From the NCBI GenBank assembly GCA_009783675.1, contig WRDA01000003.1, positions 1 to 27,736 on the forward strand: a DNA stretch of 27,736 bases, read 5' to 3'. Below are positions 15,788 through 24,934 of the stretch, one piece after another. The DNA comes from Symbiobacteriaceae bacterium (GTDB taxonomy: Bacteria; Bacillota; JAAYKD01; WRDA01). The notes beneath the pieces are model-generated. The model was not told the origin of the DNA and did no database searches. It saw nothing but the letters and a program-made list of their open reading frames with translations. How positions within the stretch are numbered: the stretch's first letter is position 1; each line of letters begins with the position of its first letter. A program made the position numbers and the translations under genes.

Positions 15788-16039
15788 CTATGCTGGTTTG
15801 TGTGCTTCGACAAAGGAGCAGATATCACCGATGTTCTTGAACTTCTCCGCTTCCTCGTCAGGAATCTTGATACCATATTCATCTTCCAGAGCCATGACTA
15901 CTTCCACGGCATCGAGGGAATCCGCACGCAGATCTTTCATCAAAGAGGTCTCTGCGGTTATGGAGAGAACCTCATTTTCGTCCAGACTTAGCTGGTCGGC
16001 AATAATGTCAACAACTCTTTTGAATGTACTTTCAGACAT
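15788..16039 (-). CDS. acpP: Acyl carrier protein
   Basis: Small acidic carrier of growing acyl chains. It has 83 residues with the phosphopantetheine attachment motif DSLDAVEVVMALE, the modified serine at S41. ATG at 16039 follows AGGAAG. It is preceded by a 93-bp gap after gpsA that contains a weak 6-bp stem (CTCCGA / TCGGAG) without a T run, so it may be both read through from the operon and separately expressed; no convincing promoter was seen in the gap. Confidence 0.97.
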   Translation of the reverse strand: MSESTFKRVVDIIADQLSLDENEVLSITAETSLMKDLRADSLDAVEVVMALEDEYGIKIPDEEAEKFKNIGDICSFVEAHKPA

Positions 16040-16132
16040 AAAAAACTTCCTTTCTTTTTTTGCTATCTATCCATAATGGTCTATGGAACGATATTAACGC
16101 TTGGTTTTCTCCGAATGTCCATCCGTCGGAGT

Positions 16133-17158
16133 CTACCACCGCAAAGATGCCATCTCCGTGTCTTCCGGTTTGGCAATGCGATGCATCAGACGCGAGATAG
16201 AATCCTGGACCGGATGATCTTGGTACAAAATATCGTAGACAGTTTCGCTGATCGGCATCTCCAGTTGAATCCCCAGGGCCAGTTCATGTACAGCTACCGC
16301 GGTGCGTGCACCCTCTATTACTGCGTGGCCTTCTTCTCTGATCTCCTTAAAGCTACTGCCTTTGCCAAGCAGTTCTCCACATCTCCGATTACGGCTCAGG
16401 GAGCTGGTACAGGTTACCATTAGGTCGCCGATACCCGAAAGACCCGAGAAAGTTCGCGGATCTGCGCCTAAATGAGTTCCCAAACGAGTGATTTCAGCCA
16501 AGCCTCTGGTAACCAGGGCGGCTTTGGTATTGTCACCCAGGCCTAGTCCATCACAGATACCGGCAGCAATGGCGATGACATTCTTCAGCGCACCACCAAG
16601 TTCGACTCCGGCTATATCCGGACTCGTATACAGGCGATAATAAGGAGTCATAAGTAAAGCCTGAAAGAACTCTGCTACCCTGCGCTTTTTTGCACCTACA
16701 ACTGCTGAAGCCAACGATCCCCTGGCGATTTCTGGAGCATGATTGGGTCCGGATACTGCTGCCAGCTGATCCTCGGAGAGTTTCAACTCTGCAGCGATGA
16801 CCTGTGTCATACGCAGATGCGTCTCTGGTTCTAACCCCTTGGTGGCAGAGATGACCAAAGCTTGTGAGGGCCAATGAGCCGAGGCAGCAACCAAAACTTC
16901 CCTGAGCTGCTGTGCCATATCGGCGTAAATCACTGCTTCGGCTTGAAAAACCGCTTCCTCCACTGATGTCGTTGCTTTTAACCTGATTGGCAGATTAATA
17001 CCAGGAAGACAATAACTATTATTATGCTGTTCATTTATCTGATCGACAGTCTCCTGCTCCTTACCCCAGAGCAGCACCGCCTCCCCTTTTTCAGAAAGCA
17101 ACTTTGCCAGGGTAGTCCCCCAGGCTCCCACGCCAAGGACTGCGATGTTACCCTTCAC
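16133..17158 (-). CDS. gpsA: Glycerol-3-phosphate dehydrogenase [NAD(P)+]
   Basis: Reduces dihydroxyacetone phosphate to sn-glycerol-3-phosphate, the phospholipid backbone. It has 341 residues. The Rossmann motif is VLGVGAWGTTLA. Conserved stretches ISATKGLE, SGPNHAPEIARG and GGALKNVIAIAAGICDGLGLGDNTKAAL, with the catalytic Lys in GALKN, and GLSGIGDLMVTCTS are all present. The start is GTG at 17158, 5-6 bases after AGAGGTG. Its place between fabG and acpP is unusual, but fits coordination of acyl-chain and glycerol-phosphate supply. Confidence 0.96.
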   Translation of the reverse strand: MKGNIAVLGVGAWGTTLAKLLSEKGEAVLLWGKEQETVDQINEQHNNSYCLPGINLPIRLKATTSVEEAVFQAEAVIYADMAQQLREVLVAASAHWPSQALVISATKGLEPETHLRMTQVIAAELKLSEDQLAAVSGPNHAPEIARGSLASAVVGAKKRRVAEFFQALLMTPYYRLYTSPDIAGVELGGALKNVIAIAAGICDGLGLGDNTKAALVTRGLAEITRLGTHLGADPRTFSGLSGIGDLMVTCTSSLSRNRRCGELLGKGSSFKEIREEGHAVIEGARTAVAVHELALGIQLEMPISETVYDILYQDHPVQDSISRLMHRIAKPEDTEMASLRW

Positions 17159-17198
17159 CAGCTCACCTCTCTTCCGCAGACTATCAACCTACCAAGAC

Positions 17199-17939
17199 CT
17201 ACATAGCTAATCCTCCATCCACGTGAAGGACATGGCCGGTAATGTAGCGCGCATCATCCGAGGCCAGGAAGAAGGCGGCTGCAGCCACATCTCTGGCTTC
17301 ACCGAACCAACCTGCCGGGATGTTCGATAATATCTTTTCTCTCTGTTCCTCAGTTAACTCCGCCGTCATGGCTGATCCAATATATCCCGGAGCCAGAGCA
17401 TTAACCGTAATACCTCGTGATGCCAGTTCTCTGGCCAAGGATTTCGTCAGGCCAATCATTCCAGCTTTAGAAGCACCATAATTCACCTGCCCTGCATTGC
17501 CCATAACTCCCACCACGGAAGAGATATTGATGATACGACCCCAGCGTTGGCGGATCATATGGCGGATAGCCGCCTGACTGCAGTAGAAAGCACTACTCAG
17601 GTTAACATCGATAACTTGTTGCCATTCTTCATGATTCATACGTAAAGCCAAACCATCGCGTCGAATACCAGCATTATTTACCAGGATGTCTACCCCTCCA
17701 TAAGACTCTTCCACCGTCTTGAACATCTCCTGAACATCTTTTGGTTGGGAGACATCGGCGTAAACAGCCATAGCTGATACCCCTAGATTGCGTAGTTCGC
17801 TGAGCAGATTTTCAGCTTCCTCCGGCTTGACGACATAGTTAATGACCAGACGATAACCTCCGCTGGTCGCGAATCTCAGGGCAGTGGTACGCCCCAGACC
17901 AACACTACCTCCTGTAATCAGAACCGTTCTATCCTCCAT
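17199..17939 (-). CDS. fabG: 3-oxoacyl-ACP reductase FabG
   Basis: NADPH-dependent reduction of 3-oxoacyl-ACP to 3-hydroxyacyl-ACP. It has 246 residues of the classical SDR fold. The cofactor motif is TGGSVGLG, a variant of TGxxxGIG with Leu in place of Ile, followed by NNAG (88-91). The catalytic Ser in NISS (about 140), Y154 and K158 are in YGASK. ATG at 17939 has AAAGGGG about 8-9 bases upstream. The short gap to gpsA (40 bp) indicates one transcript. Confidence 0.95.
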   Translation of the reverse strand: MEDRTVLITGGSVGLGRTTALRFATSGGYRLVINYVVKPEEAENLLSELRNLGVSAMAVYADVSQPKDVQEMFKTVEESYGGVDILVNNAGIRRDGLALRMNHEEWQQVIDVNLSSAFYCSQAAIRHMIRQRWGRIINISSVVGVMGNAGQVNYGASKAGMIGLTKSLARELASRGITVNALAPGYIGSAMTAELTEEQREKILSNIPAGWFGEARDVAAAAFFLASDDARYITGHVLHVDGGLAM

Positions 17940-18004
17940 AGGACTTAGCCCCTTTCCAGCAATCTAAACAGATACACCTATTTTTATCATGTCGAACTGT
18001 ATAT

Positions 18005-18952
18005 TTACAGTATACCCATTACCCGTTCCAGATCATCCCAACAGTCAAGTGATGCCAGCTTTACCTGCACGCCGACATCCTTTGCGATACGACGCACAAA
18101 CTGACTAAGGGTTGTACCTGGTCCCAGTTCGATGAAAGTATCGAATCCCTCTGCTAAAAGTCTACGTACACCCTGATCCCAACGCACTGCATTGATTACC
18201 TGGCGTACCAGGAGGTCCTTCACTTCTGCAACACCCGGATAAAAATCACCGCTAACATTAGCGATTACCTTAAACATGAACTGACTTACAGATACACCAG
18301 TCAGGATATCTGCCAACTTTACTGCAGCAGGCTCAAGGAGAGCACAATGAAAGGGGGCACTGACCTGCAGGGGGATGATACGAGAGGCTCCTGCGGCCTT
18401 GAGCGGGTCCTGCGCAGCAGCGACAGCTTCCTTGAGGCCGCTTATGACAATCTGACCAGGTGAGTTATAGTTAGCAACTTCCAGGACCCCGTAAAGGCTA
18501 CTGATATGATCTACGACTTCAACAAGGGGAGCCTCTGCCAGTCCAAGAACCGCAGCCATGGCTCCCGCTCCGGGGGGAACCGCATTTTGCATCGCGATAC
18601 CCCTCTCCCTGACCACATGCAAAGCATCTGTAAATCCAAGGACTCCGGCAGAAACCAGACCCGAGTATTCACCAAGGCTCAAGCCTGCAGCTGCTTTTAC
18701 TGACTCTGACGGCAGATAACTCTGCAGGACTGTCCAGGCAGCAATACTATGGGTCAGAATAGCCGGTTGAGTGTGTTCAGTCATCTGTAATTCCTCAGCA
18801 CTACCGGAGAACATTAGATTCGTCAAGCCATATCCCAGAGCAGCATCTGCAGTGCTAAAGAGTTCCCTTGCCTCTGAATGGTTTTTATACAGGGTCTCAC
18901 CCATTCCTGGATACTGAGCACCCTGCCCGGGGAAGATAACCGCTAACTTCAA
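18005..18952 (-). CDS. fabD: Malonyl-CoA:ACP transacylase FabD
   Basis: Transfers malonyl from CoA to ACP. It has 315 residues. FPGQGAQYPGMG is at the N terminus, the nucleophile S92 is in GLSLGEYSGL, the catalytic H202 is in SAPFHCALL, and the C-terminal ELGPGTTLSQFVRR stretch is typical. The start is TTG at 18952, with AGAGGGGG 8 bases upstream. It follows the FabK-like gene after 47 bp. Confidence 0.96.
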   Translation of the reverse strand: MKLAVIFPGQGAQYPGMGETLYKNHSEARELFSTADAALGYGLTNLMFSGSAEELQMTEHTQPAILTHSIAAWTVLQSYLPSESVKAAAGLSLGEYSGLVSAGVLGFTDALHVVRERGIAMQNAVPPGAGAMAAVLGLAEAPLVEVVDHISSLYGVLEVANYNSPGQIVISGLKEAVAAAQDPLKAAGASRIIPLQVSAPFHCALLEPAAVKLADILTGVSVSQFMFKVIANVSGDFYPGVAEVKDLLVRQVINAVRWDQGVRRLLAEGFDTFIELGPGTTLSQFVRRIAKDVGVQVKLASLDCWDDLERVMGIL

Positions 18953-18999
18953 CGGGTATACCCCCTCTCTTGAATCTGCTTATCATAAAAGTTAACTGG

Positions 19000-20076
19000 T
19001 CAGGCTTCTTCGACTCCTCTGACCAACTCATCCATTAAAGCCTGCACTGTGACTATCTTTTCGCATCTCCAGGCATTAGCTCCTGCGAAGGCGAAACCCG
19101 CCTCAAACAAACCTCGCTGTGCATTGATCAACGCCTTGGCAATGCAATAGGGTGCTTCCAGGGGTTTGCAGGTTTTCAAGCAAGTATGTACACACTCAGT
19201 AGGAACTGTCTCTCCTTCGCTGACACGCAGCAAAAAACTGTTGCGTAAAGCTCTGCCAGGCAGACCCACCGGTGAGCTGATGATCATCATATCCTCCGGA
19301 CCCTGCGCCTCAAGATAGGCTTGTTTGAACCCCGCCGACGCATCGCATTCTTCTGTGGTCACAAAGCGAGTCGCCATTTGTACTCCACTTGCACCCTGAG
19401 AGAGCAGGCGAGCGATATCAAAGCCATCCCAAACGCCTCCACCTGCAATTACCGGAATAGGTCTGGCAGCTGCTACTTCAAAGCCTCGAACTACTTCCAA
19501 AACCTCCCCTAAAAGAGTGCTGAGAGACGATTCATTTCCCTTCTCCAGGTCGGGGATGCTAAAGCCAAGATGACCGCCTGCTAACGGCCCTTCTAAAACA
19601 ATGGCGTCCGGATAGCGATTGTAGCGTTTACTCCAGGCTCTGCAAATCACTGAAGCAGCTTTAGCCGACGAGATAATAGGCGCAATGAGAACCTTAGTTC
19701 CGGCTACTAATGCTGGTAAATCTGTGGGTAACCCTGCACCAGCGAAGATTATGTCGGCTCCGGCACTTATCGACGCTTTGACCATCTCTTCAAACTCACG
19801 AATTGCGACCATAATATTAACGCCGATTATACCTCCTGCGGCCTTCTGTCGCGCGGATGTAATCTGCTCATGAAGAGCTTTGATATTGGTCTTCACCTGT
19901 TCAACGTAAATCTCCGGCATGTAAAACCCTATGCCAACGGTCGAGATGACCCCTATGCCTCCTGAGCGAGCAACCGCTCCTGCCAAACCTGACATAGAGA
20001 TGCCAACACCCATGCCTCCCTGGACTATCGGGATGCGGGCTGTTAAAGAGCCTATTCTCAGCTCTGGAATCTTCAT
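19000..20076 (-). CDS. FabK / nitronate monooxygenase family FMN protein
   Basis: A 358-residue TIM-barrel flavoprotein of the 2-nitropropane dioxygenase family, which includes FabK (enoyl-ACP reductase II) and nitronate monooxygenases. Motifs: PIVQGGMGVGIS at the N terminus, EGPLAGGHLGF with the conserved His, and the FMN phosphate site PVIAGGGVWDGFDIARLLSQGASGVQMATRF. A Cys-rich insert (CVHTCLKTCKP...PYC) and a length above the usual ~310-320 of FabK resemble nitronate monooxygenase-type members, while its place upstream of fabD-fabG resembles fabK. The enzymatic role is therefore open. ATG at 20076 follows GGAGGT by 5 bases. It is the first gene after the operon promoter. Confidence 0.88.
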   Translation of the reverse strand: MKIPELRIGSLTARIPIVQGGMGVGISMSGLAGAVARSGGIGVISTVGIGFYMPEIYVEQVKTNIKALHEQITSARQKAAGGIIGVNIMVAIREFEEMVKASISAGADIIFAGAGLPTDLPALVAGTKVLIAPIISSAKAASVICRAWSKRYNRYPDAIVLEGPLAGGHLGFSIPDLEKGNESSLSTLLGEVLEVVRGFEVAAARPIPVIAGGGVWDGFDIARLLSQGASGVQMATRFVTTEECDASAGFKQAYLEAQGPEDMMIISSPVGLPGRALRNSFLLRVSEGETVPTECVHTCLKTCKPLEAPYCIAKALINAQRGLFEAGFAFAGANAWRCEKIVTVQALMDELVRGVEEA

Positions 20077-20148
20077 GGTGCACCTCCAATTTAATGCAGC
20101 CACCTGATCAGGACCTTTACGTCCCAAAGATGGTCTGACAATGTTGGT

Positions 20149-20177
20149 ATTATACATCCTCGATTAAGTTTTTGCAA
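20149..20177 (-). promoter_or_regulatory. Promoter of the fab operon
   Basis: On the minus strand, TTGCAA (20172-20177), 17 bp, then a perfect TATAAT (20149-20154). The leader is about 66 nt and contains the perfect palindrome CCTGATCAGG (20103-20112). I saw no FapR-like (TTAGTACC-type) operator. Confidence 0.78.
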
Positions 20178-20263
20178 CCTTGATTTTATGACCAAAGTCT
20201 TAAAACTCTCGTTGATATCCCCGCACCAGGTTTTGAATAGGCGACCATGCAGGATAATTGTCT

Positions 20264-20292
20264 TTGACTCAGGAATTATAATGATATCTACT
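20264..20292 (+). promoter_or_regulatory. Weak candidate promoter of the M3 peptidase operon
   Basis: TTGACT (20264-20269) with TCTACT 17 bp downstream (20287-20292). A perfect TATAAT at 20277-20282 lacks a spaced -35. Either might serve, and neither is convincing. Confidence 0.3.
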
Positions 20293-20311
20293 CGCAAAGG
20301 AAGTGTTTCCC

Positions 20312-22090
20312 TTGTCCGACCTTAAAAACCTGAAGCAAACCTGGGATCTCGATGCATTCTTTCCTGGAGGACCCGGTTCACCTCAGTATGCGGCTTTCCT
20401 GGAGGATCTTAGTCAAGACTTAGCTTCATTTACCGCTGAAATCAATCTCCCGATCACAGGCGTCGCTCCCTGGGTCAAACGCCTTGACACTTTGCAGCAA
20501 CTAGCAAGTCGCAGCACGCATGCAAGGGCTTTTATCAGTTGTCACTTAGCGGCTGATGTATCCAGCAAGGAAGCCCGCCAGTTAGAAGGCCTTAACCGTC
20601 AGCTTGGTGCTGTGATGGGCACGATCAACACCAAAATCAACGATCAACTGTTATCTTTATCCGATGCACAATGGAACGAACTGATGCAGGCTCCTGAACT
20701 CTCTGAGTTAGCCTGGAACCTGGAGGAGAGGCGCCTCCGCTCCAGGGATATGATGGCTGCAGAGCTGGAGGCTCTGGTTAACTCTTTGTCTGTAAATGGA
20801 TATCACGGATGGAACTCTCTATATAATCAAATAACCGGCAGTATAAAAGTCAATGTCGATCTCGATGGGATCCAGGAAACCATATCCCCTGGACAGTTGC
20901 AGAACCGACTCTCTCATCCGGATGCCAGGGTTCGGGCTTATTACATGGATCTCTGGGATAAAGTATGGGACGAAGCGGCTGAGATGATCGCTCTCGGACT
21001 AAACCAACTGTCTGGGTACAGATTAAATCTTTATAAGGCAAGAGGATGGGATGATTTCCTTTTTGAGCCCATGACCTATAACAGGATGTCCAAGCAGACT
21101 CTGGAGAGTATGTTTGCGGCTATCAAGCAAAACAGACCTCGGCTGACGGCTTTCTTGCAACGCAAGAAGGAGTTACTAGGTCTGGGAAGCTTTGGTTGGC
21201 AGGATGTGGACGCTTCTGTAAGCGGAGATGAAGCTAAGCTTAGTTACGATGAGGCAGCAAACTTCATTATCGACAATTTTAGCAAACTCTCTCCGCGCAT
21301 GGCGGACTTAGCCACGATAGCTTTCAGAGACCGTTGGATCGAATCTGAAGATCGACCTGGTAAGCGCATGGGAGGGTTTTGCAGTGGGTTCCCTGAAGCC
21401 CAGCAGTCGAGAATCTTCGTCACCTTTTCCGGATCGAAGGGAAATGTTGCCACCTTGGCTCATGAACTCGGGCATGCTTATCATGGCTGGGTACTCAGAG
21501 ATCTGCCTCAAATGACCAAAGGATATGCGATGAACGTCGCCGAGACTGCCTCGACCTTTGCCGAGGTTTTAGTGGGAGATGCAGCCATCGCATCAGCGTC
21601 TCCCGCTGAGAAGATCGGTCTGATCGAAGACAAACTGCGTCGTGCCGTTGGTCAGATGACCAACCTGGTCTGTCGTTTCATCTTCGAATGCAACTTCTAT
21701 GAGGAACGACAGAAAGGTGACCTGACTGTGGCACGGCTCAATGAGCTGATGTTGGCGGCTCAAAGGGAAGCCTATGGCGATGCTTTGGATCGCTGGCATC
21801 CAACTTTTTGGGCCTCGAAACTACACTTTCATAACACTGGTGTCCCCTTCTATAATTTCCCTTATACTTTCGGATATCTTTTTGCTACCGGAGTCTATGC
21901 ACATGCTGTCAAGGCAGGACCTGAGTTCGAGGACAAGTATGCTGCCCTGCTGAGAGATACTGGGCGCAGTAATGTTGAGGATCTTGCCATGCGTCATTTG
22001 GGTGTCGATCTCAGAAAACCGGAGTTTTGGCTATCTGCCATCGATCTCGCTTTGGCAGAACTTGATGAGTGGATGGAATTAACCAAATAA
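20312..22090 (+). CDS. pepF: M3 family oligoendopeptidase (PepF-like)
   Basis: Cytoplasmic zinc metallopeptidase that cuts short peptides. It has 592 residues, typical for the PepF/M3B family. The zinc motif is LAHELGHAYH, with H384, E385 and H388, and the third ligand Glu is expected in NVAETASTFAE about 25 residues on. The C-terminal FYNFPYTFGYLFATGVY stretch is family-typical. TTG at 20312 is preferred, about 10 nt after AGGA; GTG at 20303 overlaps the ribosome site. It forms an operon with the S10 peptidase 14 bp downstream. The symbol indicates the family, not proven substrate identity. Confidence 0.94.
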   Translation: MSDLKNLKQTWDLDAFFPGGPGSPQYAAFLEDLSQDLASFTAEINLPITGVAPWVKRLDTLQQLASRSTHARAFISCHLAADVSSKEARQLEGLNRQLGAVMGTINTKINDQLLSLSDAQWNELMQAPELSELAWNLEERRLRSRDMMAAELEALVNSLSVNGYHGWNSLYNQITGSIKVNVDLDGIQETISPGQLQNRLSHPDARVRAYYMDLWDKVWDEAAEMIALGLNQLSGYRLNLYKARGWDDFLFEPMTYNRMSKQTLESMFAAIKQNRPRLTAFLQRKKELLGLGSFGWQDVDASVSGDEAKLSYDEAANFIIDNFSKLSPRMADLATIAFRDRWIESEDRPGKRMGGFCSGFPEAQQSRIFVTFSGSKGNVATLAHELGHAYHGWVLRDLPQMTKGYAMNVAETASTFAEVLVGDAAIASASPAEKIGLIEDKLRRAVGQMTNLVCRFIFECNFYEERQKGDLTVARLNELMLAAQREAYGDALDRWHPTFWASKLHFHNTGVPFYNFPYTFGYLFATGVYAHAVKAGPEFEDKYAALLRDTGRSNVEDLAMRHLGVDLRKPEFWLSAIDLALAELDEWMELTK

Positions 22091-22104
22091 AAGGAGGAGT
22101 CGAA

Positions 22105-23523
22105 ATGTCATTCCAAAACGCAGAGTTTAAGCCCGAAGTCTACGAGTCCAACGGAGAAGTAACTATCTACGGTACTACAATTCCCTATACCACAGTATGT
22201 CAGGACAATGTAATCTATGATGAATCAGGCAAGGCAATCGGTTCAATGTTTACCTACTCCTATTTTCGCAGTGATGTGGAGGATGCTTCTCAGAGACCAG
22301 TGGTTTTCTTCTTCAACGGAGGGCCTGGTTCCGGTTCTCTTTGGCTGCATGTCGGCCTCTTCGGCCCCCTGAGGATGACTTTTCCGGGGAACCCCGAATC
22401 GGTTAATACCCCTCACGTACCTCCTTACTTCGCCGTAAACAACGACTGGTGTCTGCTGGATATCTGTGATCTGGTCTTCGTAGACCCTGTAGGTACCGGA
22501 TGGGGACGCCTCCTTGATAAGGATGCTGCCGCGAGATTCTACGGTATCGACGAAGATGCCGAGAGTTGCAAGACTTTAATTCACACCTGGGTTAGCCATT
22601 ACAAACGTTGGAACTCCCCAAAATACATCCTGGGGGAGAGTTATGGCACTGTCCGAGCATCCGTTGTGGCTGATGTTCTAACCGGTCAGGGGCTGGAACT
22701 ATCTGGCATGGGTCTGAATGGAATCGTTCTCCTTGGAAATGCTATGGGTAACTCTGATGCGATGCTGAAGTTCGATTGTGAAGCAATTCTTCTGGATCTG
22801 CCAACGATGGCTGCTGCCAACTGGTATCATAACAGGGAGAAATTTGGCTTAACCATGACCCTAAAAGAGTTCGTCGATGAGTGCTATGACTTCTGTGATA
22901 AAGAGTTCGTGGTCGCCCTGATGGCAGGATCGGCTCTCTGTGACGAGGAACGCGACTGTATTGCCGAGAGGGTTGCCTATTTCTCGGGTCTGACCAAGGC
23001 TGAAGTTCTGAAGCAAAATCTGCGTCCCAACATGGGACTATCCTGGAGGCAGGTCATCGAAGACCAGGGTGCAGAAATCGGACGTTTGGATGGCAGATTT
23101 ACTTTACCCTTCGGATCGCGTACTGGCAAAGGAGAGGGCGTCGCTCTGATTCAATATACCCCTTCTTTCATGGCTATTATCAACGGTCCGGTTAAAGAAG
23201 CCCTGAAAATTACCCATAACAGAGAGTATTATGCTATCTCGCGCCGTGATGGATCTGAGTGGAACCGGAAGTCTAAGAATATGCCCTACGAATGCCTTTC
23301 GGCTTCGATGCGGCGCAACCGCAAACTGCGGGTAATGTTTGCCACCGGGTATTATGATATGGCCTGTACCATTGGACAAGCCCGTTATTTGGCTCGTCAT
23401 GGGGGGTATGACAAGGAACGTGTCGAAATCAATGAGTATGCTTCCGGACATATGGTATATCTAGGTGAGGAACCAGGACAGCAGTTTGCTGAAGATGTCC
23501 GCGCTTTCATTCTGAAGGGATAA
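22105..23523 (+). CDS. S10 family serine carboxypeptidase-like protein
   Basis: A 472-residue alpha/beta-hydrolase of peptidase family S10. The oxyanion region FFNGGPGSGSLWLHVGLFGPL, the nucleophile Ser in GESYGTVRA (near residue 180), Asp in TGYYDMAC (near 418) and His in ASGHMVYL (near 448) give a complete triad. S10 enzymes remove C-terminal residues at acid pH and are mostly secreted or vacuolar; here no signal peptide is visible, so it appears cytoplasmic. ATG at 22105 follows AAGGAGGAG. It is cotranscribed with the M3 peptidase, so both may process imported peptides. Confidence 0.93.
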   Translation: MSFQNAEFKPEVYESNGEVTIYGTTIPYTTVCQDNVIYDESGKAIGSMFTYSYFRSDVEDASQRPVVFFFNGGPGSGSLWLHVGLFGPLRMTFPGNPESVNTPHVPPYFAVNNDWCLLDICDLVFVDPVGTGWGRLLDKDAAARFYGIDEDAESCKTLIHTWVSHYKRWNSPKYILGESYGTVRASVVADVLTGQGLELSGMGLNGIVLLGNAMGNSDAMLKFDCEAILLDLPTMAAANWYHNREKFGLTMTLKEFVDECYDFCDKEFVVALMAGSALCDEERDCIAERVAYFSGLTKAEVLKQNLRPNMGLSWRQVIEDQGAEIGRLDGRFTLPFGSRTGKGEGVALIQYTPSFMAIINGPVKEALKITHNREYYAISRRDGSEWNRKSKNMPYECLSASMRRNRKLRVMFATGYYDMACTIGQARYLARHGGYDKERVEINEYASGHMVYLGEEPGQQFAEDVRAFILKG

Positions 23524-23544
23524 GCAGTAGACATCCATAGCCTT

Positions 23545-23580
23545 AAACAGGAACCCTCTCTGCTGAGAGGGTTCCTGTTT
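23545..23580. terminator. Bidirectional terminator between S10 and M24 peptidase genes
   Basis: A perfect 16-bp stem (23545-23560 with 23565-23580, starting AAACAGGAACC) with loop TGCT. The A run on one side and T run on the other serve both converging transcripts, which end at 23523 (plus) and 23657 (minus). Confidence 0.92.
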
Positions 23581-23656
23581 ATATTCTGCATCAAATTATC
23601 GAACCAGCAAGTCTGGTGCACCTCTATCTTTCGGATCTTCAGGATGATGGGTCGTC

Positions 23657-24898
23657 TTAAAAGCTGTTTTCGATATCGGCAATCTCCTTAATAATCTGTG
23701 GTGAAAGGACCTCATTTCCGTCTCTGGTAATCAGAACATCATCCTCGATACGAACACCGAATCCCCACTGAGGAAAATACAGACCTGGTTCCAGAGTGCA
23801 TACCACTCCTTCAGCCAGCAGAATCTCTCCTCCACCGGGCATAACATCGTGTGTGTTCAGGCCTAAGGGATGGCACACGCCATGATAATAATGCTTTGTG
23901 ACTTCCGCATCACTGGAAATAATACCACTGCTCTTGAGATCCCTGATTGCACAGAGGCGTGCCGTCTCACTGACAGAAGCCAGGGTGGCTCCTGGTTTCA
24001 TCATCGCCAAACATTCCTTTTGGCTGTTGAGCACGATCTCATAGACCAGACGCTGTTTATCGCTGAACTTGCCGGAAACAGGGTAGGTGCGGGAAATATC
24101 AGCACTATAATAACTACTGTGAGCTCCTACATCAAAGAGGACAAGATCGCCGGTAGAACCCTGATAAGTTCCAGGTGAGTGATGCAGCACCGTGCTGTTT
24201 AGTCCGGCAGCTACAATGGTTGCAAACCCGAAGCCATGGTTTCGTCTGATGATAGGGTCTTCGAAGTCCGCCTTAATCTGATACTCCGGACGACCATGAG
24301 CCAGATTAGCCAGAGCGTTTCGCAACCCCTCAGCAGTCAAAGCAATAGCTGATCGAATAGCTTCGATTTCTGCAGGTTGCTTTAGATAACGTAAGCCGTG
24401 GACCAGGGATCCGGCATACTTCACAGTTGCGTACGGACAGCTGTTCCTGAGGTTATTGATTAAAGCGAGAAGCTGAGGATTTTCCAGGTTTGGATAGGTA
24501 AGATAGTCACAGTAAAGGCGTTGAAAGGCCCTGCCACTACCACTTGCCAAGTAATCAATGATTTGCTGTTCATAACTTGTATAGATGACCTCTTGCACGC
24601 CACTGATACCAGAAGCTTCTGAAGGTCTGAGGGCAGGACCATTAGATCGTTCCATTCTCTCGTTAAGCGGTGGTAAATATAAAGATTCCTCCGCGACGCC
24701 ATCTTTTTTGGCTATGACCAGCACCAGATTCTGTTCATCCAGTCCAGTCAGATAGTAAAAGTTACGGTCGACCTCAAAAGGGAAGAACTGATCTCCAGAT
24801 CTGCGAAGGGGATTACCCGACATAAATACCGCAACACTGCCATCTTCAATTAGGTTGCTGAACTTTTCCCTGTTACCTTTAAAAAAAGAAGCATCCAT
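23657..24898 (-). CDS. pepP: M24 family Xaa-Pro aminopeptidase (aminopeptidase P)
   Basis: Releases N-terminal residues preceding proline. It has 413 residues: an N-terminal creatinase-like/AMP-N domain (about 1-150, with RNFYYLTGLDE) and a C-terminal pita-bread domain. The five metal ligands are visible: D256 (LFDVGA), D267 (SADISRT), H343 (GVCHPLG), E370 (CTLEPGLY) and E385 (VRIEDDV). ATG at 24898 follows AGGAGG by 8 bases. It lies 36 bp after the GMP synthase gene and probably shares its promoter. Confidence 0.95.
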   Translation of the reverse strand: MDASFFKGNREKFSNLIEDGSVAVFMSGNPLRRSGDQFFPFEVDRNFYYLTGLDEQNLVLVIAKKDGVAEESLYLPPLNERMERSNGPALRPSEASGISGVQEVIYTSYEQQIIDYLASGSGRAFQRLYCDYLTYPNLENPQLLALINNLRNSCPYATVKYAGSLVHGLRYLKQPAEIEAIRSAIALTAEGLRNALANLAHGRPEYQIKADFEDPIIRRNHGFGFATIVAAGLNSTVLHHSPGTYQGSTGDLVLFDVGAHSSYYSADISRTYPVSGKFSDKQRLVYEIVLNSQKECLAMMKPGATLASVSETARLCAIRDLKSSGIISSDAEVTKHYYHGVCHPLGLNTHDVMPGGGEILLAEGVVCTLEPGLYFPQWGFGVRIEDDVLITRDGNEVLSPQIIKEIADIENSF

Positions 24899-24934
24899 AT
24901 GTTTATCCTCCTTGCTGATTAAATCTCACTCCGG

